In this document: positions 1 to 5,578 of the stretch, piece by piece
Layout of the letters: each line of letters opens with the position of its first letter
Position numbering within the stretch: position 1 is the stretch's first letter
Translations under genes and position numbers: made by a program
Notes under the pieces: generated by a model
The model's input: the letters and a program-made list of their open reading frames with translations, nothing else
Told to the model about the DNA's origin: nothing
The model's database searches: none
NCBI GenBank assembly: GCA_027484885.1
Contig: JAIXSD010000323.1
Span: 1 to 5,829, forward strand
DNA length: 5,829 bases
Reading direction: 5' to 3'
Source of the DNA: Rubrivivax sp.
Lineage (GTDB): Bacteria; Pseudomonadota; Gammaproteobacteria; Burkholderiales; Burkholderiaceae_C

Positions 1-467
1 GCCAGCAGCAGGCGGGCCAGCTGGCGCGAGCGCGAGTCGCCGATGCTCTCGTACAGCGCATCGGCCTGGCCCACCGCCTGCATGGCGGCAGCGGTCAGGC
101 GGGTGGCGCTTTGCACCAGGGCCAGGCTGCAGAGCACATCGGCCTGCACGCGCAGCGAGCCCTGAGCCTGGGCATGTTCCAGCAAGGCATAGGCCTGCTC
201 GGCCGCGGCCGGGCTGCAGCCGTTGAGCAGCTGCAGGCGCAGCTCGCGGGCTTGCAGGCGCAGCAGCAAATCGGGTGTCAGCTCGGGCCGCGCCAGCCAT
301 TGGTGCAGGCAGTCCAGCGCCTCGTCCTGCCGCTCTTCCAGGATCAGCTCATCGAGGGCCTGCAGCCAGGCCGGATCGGCCTGTGCATCGGCAGGCTGCA
401 GCACCGCCGGCGCAAGCGGCTCGGGCGTGTGAGGGGACGAAGGGCTGGGCGCCGGGCGGAGCGTCAT
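1..467 (-). CDS. N-terminal part of a helical-repeat (TPR-like) protein, cut by the window edge
   Basis: Reading the minus strand from an ATG at 467-465 gives 155 uninterrupted codons before the window ends, so the C-terminal part is missing. The first ~30 residues are Pro/Ala-rich and look disordered. From about residue 33 the protein is all helix-forming, rich in Leu, Ala and Gln. It shows TPR-like spacing, including stretches such as EERQDEALDCLHQWL and the final ADALYESIGDSRSRQLA, which resembles the second helix of a TPR and the start of the next. There is no signal peptide. An in-frame stop at 522-524 limits the start to ATG 467 or GTG 482; neither has a good Shine-Dalgarno, and ATG is preferred. 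Similar N-terminal helical repeats precede GGDEF, cyclase or LuxR-type output domains in Burkholderiales, but no such domain is visible here, so function is unassigned. It is transcribed divergently from the TonB receptor. Confidence 0.7.
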   Translation of the reverse strand, partial: MTLRPAPSPSSPHTPEPLAPAVLQPADAQADPAWLQALDELILEERQDEALDCLHQWLARPELTPDLLLRLQARELRLQLLNGCSPAAAEQAYALLEHAQAQGSLRVQADVLCSLALVQSATRLTAAAMQAVGQADALYESIGDSRSRQLARLLL

Positions 468-534
468 GGTCCGAGTGTCCACGCGGCCTGCAGCCAGAGC
501 AAGCCCGGGAAAGACCGCAAATCAAGGGCGACGG

Positions 535-540
535 TAGAAT
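535..540 (+). promoter_or_regulatory. Probable -10 box of the riboswitch/TonB-receptor transcript
   Basis: TAGAAT at 535-540 matches the sigma70 -10 consensus in five of six positions. It lies just upstream of the aptamer, so the transcript would begin at about 545-548, almost exactly at the P1 stem. No convincing -35 hexamer is present at 16-18 bp spacing (the region around 512-517 is AAGACC-like), so the promoter may be weak or activator-assisted. Confidence 0.5.
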
Positions 541-542
541 CC

Positions 543-673
543 GCGCTTCGCTGGGGGTGCTGGCTTTCTGAATAGAAAGCCGGCTGAGAAAGTCCCTTTG
601 AACCTGATCGCTGGCTCCGGCTGGCATGCCGATCCCCGGATCGGCACGAGTTAATCCTCGCGCAGGGAAGCAT
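543..673 (+). promoter_or_regulatory. TPP (THI-box) riboswitch aptamer
   Basis: The conserved blocks of the TPP aptamer occur in order. These are GGGGTGC (554-560), a P2/P3 arm with GGCTTTCT (562-569) paired to AGAAAGCC (574-581) over a GAAT loop, CTGAGA (584-589), ACCTGATC (602-609), TTAAT (651-655) in the loop of CGAG/CTCG (647-650/657-660), then GCG and AGGGAAGC (664-671). P1 can form from GCTT (545-548) with AAGC (668-671), and P4 from CCCT (594-597) with AGGG (664-667). The aptamer binds thiamin pyrophosphate and normally lowers expression of the downstream gene when the vitamin is plentiful. It is unusual in carrying about 37 extra bases (610-646) between ACCTGATC and the P5 stem. Those bases contain a perfect 8-bp hairpin (627-634/639-646). 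Confidence 0.93.
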
Positions 674-782
674 CTGAGGCACAGCCCGTCGGCTCGCAGC
701 ACCCACGCTGTGGCCCGCCGCGGCGCCCTGGCTTGCCGCCCTGCAGCGTGTCTGTCGTCCCTTGACTTCACTGCAGTTCCCG
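674..782 (+). promoter_or_regulatory. Riboswitch expression platform / 5' leader of the TonB receptor
   Basis: No oligo-U tract is present between the aptamer and the start codon, so classical intrinsic termination is not apparent; control of translation or Rho-dependent termination is more likely. Two mutually exclusive pairings can be drawn. CACAGC (680-685) pairs with GCTGTG (707-712), extended by GG/CC at 678-679/714-715 around a bulge. Alternatively CACGCTG (704-710) pairs with CAGCGTG (744-750), with two flanking G·U pairs. Sharing one strand between two hairpins is how riboswitch platforms commonly toggle, but this was drawn by eye and no energies were computed. There is no clear Shine-Dalgarno before the ATG at 783. 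Confidence 0.4.
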
Positions 783-2942
783 ATGCCCACACACCAACCG
801 TCCCGCCCTGCTCCGGCCCTGCGCCCGAGCCTTGTTTCATCCGCCCTGGCCCTGCTGCTCGGCAGCGGCATCGCCCAGGCGCAAAGCCTGCCCGCCGTCT
901 CGGTCAGCGGCCGCACGGCCGAGATGCCCGCCCAGGTGGGTGGCTTTGGCGACACCCCGGTGGCCAAGCTGCCGCTGCAGATCAGCCTGATCAGCCAGGA
1001 GCGCTTGCTGGACGCCGGCATCTCGGCCCTCTCGGGCCTGACCGCCCTGGACGCCAGCCTCGGTGATGCCTACAACGCCACCGGCTACGTCTCCTACCTG
1101 AAGATCCGCGGCTACGACCTGGACAACCGCTTCAACTACCGCCGCGACGGCCTGCCCATCAACGGCGAGACCGCGCTGAACCTGGGCAACAAGAGCAGCA
1201 TCGAAGTGCTCAAGGGCAGCAGCGGCATTCAGGCCGGCACCAGCTCGCCCGGCGGCCTGGTGAACCTGGTGGTCAAGCGCCCGACCGCGCAAGCACAGAC
1301 CATCCTCAGCGGCGGCTTCAGCGAGCGCGGCACGTTTGAGGCCGCCATCGACTGGAGCCAGCGCTTCGGCGCCGGCGGCGAGTTCGGCCTGCGCGTCAAT
1401 GCGGCCGCGGCTGATCTGCACCCGCAGCTGCGTGATGCCACGGGCAGCAGCCAGCTGCTGGCCGTGGCCGGCGAGTGGCGCCTGCAGCCGGGCACCTTGA
1501 TCGAGGCTGAGTTCGAACTGAACCGCCAGAGCCAGCCCAGCCAGCCCGGCATGAGCCTGCTGGGCAACAAGCTGCCCGACGCCAAGGCTTTTGATCCGCG
1601 CACCAATCTGAACAACCAGACCTGGACCCTGCCCGTCGAGTTTGACAACCAGCATGCCTCGCTGCGCCTGCAGCAGCGCTTGAACGCCGACTGGAGCGCC
1701 CAAGCCCATCTGGCCGTGCAGCGCCTCAAGACCGACGACCGCCTGGCTTACGCCTACGGCTGCGACAAGGAAGGCAATTACGACCGCTACTGCAGCGACG
1801 GCACGTACGACATGTTCGACTTCCGCAGCGAGAACGAACGCCGCAACAGCGAAGCCCTGGACCTGAGCCTGAGCGGCCGCTTCGACACCGGCCCGCTGCG
1901 CCATCAGCTGAGCACCAGCTTCCTGATCAGCCACTACAAGAGCCGCGCCCAGGCCCAGGCCTACAACGGCGTGGGCCCCGGCCGCATCGACGGCAGCGCC
2001 GTCAACCCGGCCAACCCCGCACTGAACGACCAGAACACCTTGCGCGACGAGCGCAGCCGCGAGTTCTCGCTGCGCGACACGGTTCAGTTGAGCGCTGAGC
2101 TGCAAGCCTGGGCTGGCCTGCGCCACACCCAGCTGAACCGCAGCAGCGTGCGCACCAACGGCTCACGCCCGACCGATTACAGCCAAAGCCTGAGCACGCC
2201 CTGGCTGGGTCTGAGCTATGCCATCAACCCGCAGCTGATGGCCTATGCCAGCTGGGGCGAAGGCGTGGAAAGCGAAGTCACGCCCAACCGCAAGCGCTAC
2301 GGCGACGCGGCCGGCCGCGCCCTGCCGGCGCTCAAGAGCCGCCAGAGCGAGATCGGCCTCAAGGCCGGCAGCAAGGCGGTGGACTGGTCGATCAATGCCT
2401 TCCAGATCAGCCGCCCGGTCTGGGAAGACATCGGCGAGTGCAGCGACAGCACGCCCGGCAGCTGCGTGCGTCGCGCCGACGGCATCGCACGCCACCAGGG
2501 CCTGGAAGCCCAGGCTGACTTGAAGTGGAGCGGCGGCGGCCTGCTGGCCAGCGCCATGAAGCTCAAGGCCCGCCGTGCCGACAGCAGCATGGCCAGCATC
2601 AACGGCCTCAAGCCCGTCAACGTGGCCGAGAACAATCTGCGCCTGCAGGTGCGCCAGGACATGCCCGCGCTGGCCGGCCTGCAGCTGAACGCCGGCCTGG
2701 TGTTCGAGGGCCCGCGCGCCGTGCTGCGCGACAACAGCCTCAGCATCCCCGGCTGGACCCGCTTCGATGCCGGCGCGCGCTACGAGCAGAGCTGGGGCCG
2801 CCAGCTGCTGATCTGGCGCGTCGGTGTGGACAACATCGCCAACAAGCGCGCCTGGAAAGAATCGCCCTTCCAGTTCGACCATGTCTACCTCTACCCCCTG
2901 GCGCCAAGAACTTTCCGAACAAGTTTGGAAATCCACTTGTAA
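783..2942 (+). CDS. TonB-dependent outer-membrane receptor, TPP-riboswitch controlled (candidate thiamin or thiamin-precursor importer)
   Basis: This 719-residue protein has the full TonB-dependent receptor plan. A signal peptide has Arg at 8 and 14, a hydrophobic stretch at about 17-31 and likely cleavage after AQA (33). A TonB-box-like LPAVSVSG follows at 36-43. The plug spans about 55-160 and includes IEVLKGSSGIQAG (from I140) and PGGLVNLVVKRP, the signature of siderophore-type receptors of the FhuE/FpvA group. A 22-strand-type barrel runs to the C-terminus. Two short-spaced cysteine pairs (C327/C337 and C553/C561) probably lie in extracellular loops. The last residue is Leu rather than the usual Phe of outer-membrane barrels. 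ATG 783 is chosen over an in-frame TTG at 762 because it gives a normal signal peptide; neither has a strong ribosome site. By family alone it would be called a siderophore receptor. The TPP riboswitch in its leader argues for thiamin, its phosphates or a pyrimidine/thiazole precursor. No inner-membrane partner is in the window. Confidence 0.9.
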   Translation: MPTHQPSRPAPALRPSLVSSALALLLGSGIAQAQSLPAVSVSGRTAEMPAQVGGFGDTPVAKLPLQISLISQERLLDAGISALSGLTALDASLGDAYNATGYVSYLKIRGYDLDNRFNYRRDGLPINGETALNLGNKSSIEVLKGSSGIQAGTSSPGGLVNLVVKRPTAQAQTILSGGFSERGTFEAAIDWSQRFGAGGEFGLRVNAAAADLHPQLRDATGSSQLLAVAGEWRLQPGTLIEAEFELNRQSQPSQPGMSLLGNKLPDAKAFDPRTNLNNQTWTLPVEFDNQHASLRLQQRLNADWSAQAHLAVQRLKTDDRLAYAYGCDKEGNYDRYCSDGTYDMFDFRSENERRNSEALDLSLSGRFDTGPLRHQLSTSFLISHYKSRAQAQAYNGVGPGRIDGSAVNPANPALNDQNTLRDERSREFSLRDTVQLSAELQAWAGLRHTQLNRSSVRTNGSRPTDYSQSLSTPWLGLSYAINPQLMAYASWGEGVESEVTPNRKRYGDAAGRALPALKSRQSEIGLKAGSKAVDWSINAFQISRPVWEDIGECSDSTPGSCVRRADGIARHQGLEAQADLKWSGGGLLASAMKLKARRADSSMASINGLKPVNVAENNLRLQVRQDMPALAGLQLNAGLVFEGPRAVLRDNSLSIPGWTRFDAGARYEQSWGRQLLIWRVGVDNIANKRAWKESPFQFDHVYLYPLAPRTFRTSLEIHL

Positions 2943-2966
2943 ACCTCGCAAAATTCATCCTATAAT
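2937..2966 (+). promoter_or_regulatory. tRNA-Asn operon promoter
   Basis: A perfect TATAAT is at 2961-2966. The -35 hexamer is TTGTAA at 2937-2942 (four of six matches) with an 18-bp spacer; these six bases are also the last Leu codon and the stop of the receptor gene. Transcription would start near 2973, a few bases before the mature tRNA at 2979. The GC-rich discriminator GCGAGG is of the kind seen at stringently controlled stable-RNA promoters. A 7-bp inverted repeat, CCTCGCA (2944-2950) and TGCGAGG (2966-2972), brackets the -10 box. Confidence 0.75.
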
Positions 2967-2978
2967 GCGAGGCTCTGT

Positions 2979-3054
2979 TCCTCGATAGCTCAGTCGGTAG
3001 AGCGCCGGACTGTTAATCCGTAGGTCCCTGGTTCGAGCCCAGGTCGAGGAGCCA
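2979..3054 (+). tRNA. tRNA-Asn (anticodon GTT), copy 1
   Basis: This is a 76-nt cloverleaf with acceptor arms TCCTCGA (2979-2985) and TCGAGGA (3044-3050), discriminator G3051 and an encoded CCA (3052-3054). The D arm contains AGCTCAGTCGGTAGAGC. The anticodon loop CTGTTAA (3010-3016) gives GTT at 3012-3014. The T arm is CCTGG-TTCGAGC-CCAGG. It reads AAC/AAU codons as asparagine. It lies 36 bp after the receptor stop with no terminator between, so receptor transcripts may read into it, although it has its own promoter. Confidence 0.98.
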
Positions 3055-3064
3055 GAAATTCAGC

Positions 3065-3094
3065 GTTGCAGCGGTTCGGATTGCCTGCTGCAAC
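3065..3094 (+). other. Stem-loop in the spacer between the two tRNA genes
   Basis: GTTGCAGC (3065-3072) pairs perfectly with GCTGCAAC (3087-3094), extended by a G·U and a G-C pair to ten pairs around a 10-nt loop. The bases after it (ACACAAAATC) are not a U-tract, so it is probably not a terminator. It could instead be a processing or stability element that separates the two tRNAs in a dicistronic precursor. Confidence 0.55.
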
Positions 3095-3123
3095 ACAAAA
3101 TCTAGAAGTACCGAAAAGACAAT

Positions 3124-3199
3124 TCCTCGATAGCTCAGTCGGTAGAGCGCCGGACTGTTAATCCGTAGGTCCCTGGTTCGAGCCCAGGTCGAGGAGCCA
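3124..3199 (+). tRNA. tRNA-Asn (anticodon GTT), copy 2
   Basis: This is base-for-base identical to the upstream copy, with the anticodon at 3157-3159 and an encoded CCA at 3197-3199. The identity spans 77 bp (2978-3054 and 3123-3199) and stops at the gene edges, as expected of a tandem duplication kept identical by selection or gene conversion. No promoter is evident in the 69-bp spacer, so it is probably co-transcribed with copy 1 and released by RNase P and RNase E-type processing. An intrinsic terminator follows 4 nt later. Confidence 0.98.
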
Positions 3200-3203
3200 C
3201 ATC

Positions 3204-3239
3204 AAAGCCTCACATGCATTAGCGTGTGAGGCTTTTTTT
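3204..3239 (+). terminator. Intrinsic terminator of the tRNA-Asn operon
   Basis: AAAGCCTCACA (3204-3214) pairs perfectly with TGTGAGGCTTT (3225-3235). The stem is extended inward by a T·G and a G-C pair over a CATTAG loop, and ends in a run of seven T (3233-3239). It separates the tRNA operon from the glycosylase-like gene downstream. Confidence 0.92.
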
Positions 3240-3290
3240 CATCTCTTCCGAACGATCAGCACTCAGCATCACAGTTTGAGCGCGTGACAC

Positions 3291-4058
3291 ATGACATTTG
3301 ACGAACTGCAAGCACTGGTTGAGCTCCATTGCGCAAGCCTTCTAGACCTTCCGGGCGAAGTCTACTTCGGCAGCTTGGATGCCCTCAGCGATTCCAACGG
3401 TTTTGCCGTTATTGGCCTCAACCCTGGGGGTAGCGACTTACCATCGATAAGAGAAAACCTGGCTCGGTACCGGCAAAGCGCAAAGCGACGCTTTAGCGGC
3501 TATTTGGATGTGTGTTGGCACGAGCCGTTTTTCTCACACTACCAGACTTGCGGCCCATGCAGTGCCAGCCTCGCGGCAAACGGCAAGGTCCGCCAGCAAC
3601 GACACCAGAAGACAGTAGAGCTGATCGCCAATGAACTGGAAGTTGACCTGCGTGAAACGCTTGCTTTGAACGCCATTTGGCTACAGACGCCGAGTGCCGC
3701 TGCACTCAAGAGCTTTCTCGCAAACCATCACTTACCCAAGATGGATCAGTTGTTCCAGCAGCAGTTCTTTCCTGCGATAGACACCCTGCTATCTCGGTGT
3801 GCCACAAGGTTCGTACTCTGTTTGGGCAATGGCGCTTCTGAGAGTGCCTTCAGCTTCTTCCGCGCTGCACTCGGCGTGCCGCTCGACAAAATTGTGAGCG
3901 TCAGCGATGACTATCGAGATGGTCGCTACTTTGCGCATGAAGCAGAGGGCTTCCGCCGTGTGTACTTTGGCATTGCACATCCAAGCATGCATTCCATCGG
4001 GCCGGCAGGTCTAGCTCGTATTCGCACCCTCTGGCGCGAGCTCAATCCCCCTGCCTGA
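3291..4058 (+). CDS. Uracil-DNA-glycosylase-superfamily-like protein (accessory gene)
   Basis: This 255-residue cytoplasmic protein has no signal peptide or membrane segment. Two motifs fit the uracil-DNA glycosylase superfamily. VIGLNPGG (GLNPG at 42-46) resembles the GINPG active-site motif of Mug/TDG enzymes, where the Asn activates water. GIAHPSMHS (H230-P231-S232) resembles the DNA-intercalation motif HPS of UNG and family 4-5 enzymes. Between them, RFVLCLGNGAS (around 173-183) matches the central strand and Gly turn of that fold. A CGPC (87-90) with C75 nearby could bind metal, but the full four-Cys iron-sulfur pattern of family 4 is not clear. By family the role would be excision of a modified or mispaired base; this is inferred, not shown. 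Base composition is lower in GC than its neighbours, and it uses ATA, AGA and TTA codons (around 3436-3452). It sits directly after a tRNA operon, suggesting horizontal acquisition. The start has only a weak ribosome site (GAG, 3278-3280). Confidence 0.65.
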   Translation: MTFDELQALVELHCASLLDLPGEVYFGSLDALSDSNGFAVIGLNPGGSDLPSIRENLARYRQSAKRRFSGYLDVCWHEPFFSHYQTCGPCSASLAANGKVRQQRHQKTVELIANELEVDLRETLALNAIWLQTPSAAALKSFLANHHLPKMDQLFQQQFFPAIDTLLSRCATRFVLCLGNGASESAFSFFRAALGVPLDKIVSVSDDYRDGRYFAHEAEGFRRVYFGIAHPSMHSIGPAGLARIRTLWRELNPPA

Positions 4059-4083
4059 CTCTATGGCTGGCGGTTGACTTGCT

Positions 4084-4122
4084 AGCCCGCAGGTCACTGG
4101 TTTCAGCTCCTTCGGGGAGACA
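4084..4122 (+). pseudogene. Possible degenerate tRNA 3' half
   Basis: By eye the stretch aligns with the 3' half of the tRNA-Asn genes above at about 28 of 40 positions with one gap. It includes CAGGTCACTGGTTT, where a tRNA has its variable region and T loop, and TCGGGGAGACA, where the acceptor end and CCA would be. Upstream, TCCCC (4046-4050) could pair with GGGGA (4114-4118) at tRNA-like distance, but the D and anticodon arms are poor. It is not a functional tRNA. It may be an insertion relic or chance similarity. Confidence 0.25.
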
Positions 4123-4213
4123 GGTTCCAATCACCATCGCAGGGTGCCCGGAATTTTCTAGGTCTGACGCCAGACATTACTCGCCAGGCCTTTCGCACTC
4201 GGAAACATCGCCC

Positions 4214-5554
4214 ATGAGCTCGAACACCGCATCGCTGCAAACACTGGATGCCCTCCGCCAGGGCGACCTGCAAGGCTGCAGCCACCTCGATCTGCGTGGC
4301 TGCGGGCTGCAGGAGCTACCCGCTGAGATTCAGCGTTTGGCCGCCAGCTTGGAGGTGCTCGATATCTCCAGCAATGCGCTGAGCCAGCTGCCCGACTGGC
4401 TGGCCGATCTACCGCGTCTGCACATCCTTTTCGCCTCGCAAAACCAGTTCACCGAGCTGCCCGAGGTGCTGGGCCGCTGCCCGCAGCTGGAAATGGTGGG
4501 CTTCAAGAGCAACCGCATCGAGCGCGTCAGCGGCGTGGCCCTGCCCTTGCGCCTGCGCTGGCTGATCCTGACCGACAACTGCATCGAGGTTCTGCCGGCC
4601 GAGATCGGCCGCTGCGCGCGCTTGCAAAAGCTGGCCCTGGCTGGCAACCGCTTGCGCGTGCTGCCGCCCGAGCTGCAGCATTGCCAGGCGCTGGAGCTGA
4701 TCCGGGTTTCGGCCAATGAGTTGCAGGCTTTGCCCGAGGCGCTCTTGCAGCTGCCGCGCCTGAGCTGGCTGGCGTTTGGCGGCAACCCGTTCAACCGCGA
4801 GTTGGAACAAGCGGCGCTGGCGCACACGCCCCTGCCCACCCTGCCCTGGCCGCAGCTGCGGCTGGAGGCGCAGCTCGGCGAGGGTGCGTCCGGCGTCATC
4901 CACCGCGCCCTGCGGATCGACACCGGCGAGCCGGTCGCCGTCAAGGTCTTCAAGGGCGAGGTCACCAGCGACGGACTGCCGGGCAGCGAGATGGCCGCAG
5001 CACTGCAGGCCGGCGCCCACCCGCATCTGATCCCACTGCGCGCCAAGCTCAGCGCCCACCCGAGCGATGCCCAGGGCCTGGTGCTCGATCTGATCAGCCC
5101 GGCTTTTCAGAGCCTGGCCGGCCCGCCCAGCCTGGCCAGCTGCAGCCGCGATGTCTACGCGGAGGATGCGCGATTCAGCCTCCGCGCCCTGCTGCGCATC
5201 GCCCGCGGCATGGCCTCGGCCCTGGCCCAGCTGCAGGCGCGCGGCCTCTGCCATGGCGACTTCTACGCCCACAACATCCTGCACGACGGCCAGGGCCAGG
5301 CCTATCTCGGGGACTTTGGGGCGGCCTCTTTCTTGCCGGAAGAGGCCAGCGCCGCACAGCGCGAGGCCGTGGCACGCGTCGAGGTGCGCGCCTTTGGCTG
5401 CCTGCTGGAGGAATTGCTGGCGCGCTGCGAGGAGGCGAACTACTCATCCCTGCCGGCCCTGCTGACCTTGCGAGATACCTGCCGGGCCGAGGACGCCACA
5501 CAACGCCCCTCCTGGGTCTCCATCCTCAGCAGCCTGGAGTCACAGGCCGTCTGA
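4214..5554 (+). CDS. Leucine-rich-repeat protein kinase
   Basis: This 446-residue cytoplasmic protein has two parts. Residues ~22-197 hold about eight 23-residue leucine-rich repeats of the form LxxLxLxxNxLxxLPxxL, likely a curved protein-binding surface. Residues ~213-440 are a protein-kinase-like domain. It has a glycine loop LGEGASG (G222, G224, G227), the ATP lysine in VAVK (K244), a plausible helix-C Glu (E259), a catalytic loop HGDFYAHN (347-354; D349 and N354) and DFG (367-369). The loop lacks the usual Arg before the catalytic Asp and has Tyr in place of the Lys two residues after it. The activation segment is short with no recognisable APE, running quickly into VRAFGCLLEELL, the helix-F region. 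It matches the proteobacterial LRR-containing protein kinase family; substrates are unknown. ATG 4214 is chosen over an upstream TTG at 4079, with a weak GGA at 4201-4203; the intervening translation has no LRR character. A small GTCTG/CAGAC palindrome (4162-4175) lies upstream. Confidence 0.88.
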   Translation: MSSNTASLQTLDALRQGDLQGCSHLDLRGCGLQELPAEIQRLAASLEVLDISSNALSQLPDWLADLPRLHILFASQNQFTELPEVLGRCPQLEMVGFKSNRIERVSGVALPLRLRWLILTDNCIEVLPAEIGRCARLQKLALAGNRLRVLPPELQHCQALELIRVSANELQALPEALLQLPRLSWLAFGGNPFNRELEQAALAHTPLPTLPWPQLRLEAQLGEGASGVIHRALRIDTGEPVAVKVFKGEVTSDGLPGSEMAAALQAGAHPHLIPLRAKLSAHPSDAQGLVLDLISPAFQSLAGPPSLASCSRDVYAEDARFSLRALLRIARGMASALAQLQARGLCHGDFYAHNILHDGQGQAYLGDFGAASFLPEEASAAQREAVARVEVRAFGCLLEELLARCEEANYSSLPALLTLRDTCRAEDATQRPSWVSILSSLESQAV

Positions 5555-5578
5555 GCCCCTGCAGCGCTCAGGTACGGC
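5546..5578. terminator. Hairpin shared by the two convergent genes (possible bidirectional terminator)
   Basis: GCCGT plus CTGAGC (5546-5556) pair with GCTCAG plus ACGGC (5566-5571, 5574-5578), giving eleven pairs with a 2-nt bulge and a 9-nt loop. The stop codon of the kinase gene (5552-5554) and that of the minus-strand gene (5568-5570) lie in opposite arms. There is no T-run on either side, so it is not a canonical intrinsic terminator. Confidence 0.45.

Noticed and set aside
762..782. TTG at 762 as the start of the TonB receptor
   Set aside because: It has no better ribosome site and adds seven residues before a signal peptide that is already complete from ATG 783.
111..1066. Plus-strand frames at 111-575 and 626-1066 and minus-strand frames at 349-840 and 464-1021
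   Set aside because: They overlap the riboswitch, the receptor start or the minus-strand helical-repeat gene. Their translations are low-complexity Arg/Ala/Pro-rich without any family feature.
837..2126. Long open frame (429 codons) on the minus strand inside the receptor gene
   Set aside because: It is the antisense shadow of a high-GC gene: Ala/Val/Gln/Gly-rich, no recognisable domain, and lies entirely over an obvious TonB receptor. The same applies to minus-strand frames at 2163-2951, 4330-5046 and 4409-5284.
2943..2978. Terminator for the receptor gene from the CCTCGCA/TGCGAGG repeat
   Set aside because: The arms are 15 nt apart, the would-be hairpin is not followed by T residues and it overlaps the tRNA promoter.
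4074..4102. TTGACT at 4074-4079 as a -35 promoter element for the kinase gene
   Set aside because: No acceptable -10 hexamer occurs 16-18 bp downstream (CTGGTT-like bases there).
4079..4213. TTG at 4079 as the start of the LRR kinase
   Set aside because: The extra 45 residues show no LRR or signal features and overlap the tRNA-like stretch; ATG 4214 opens directly into the repeat domain.
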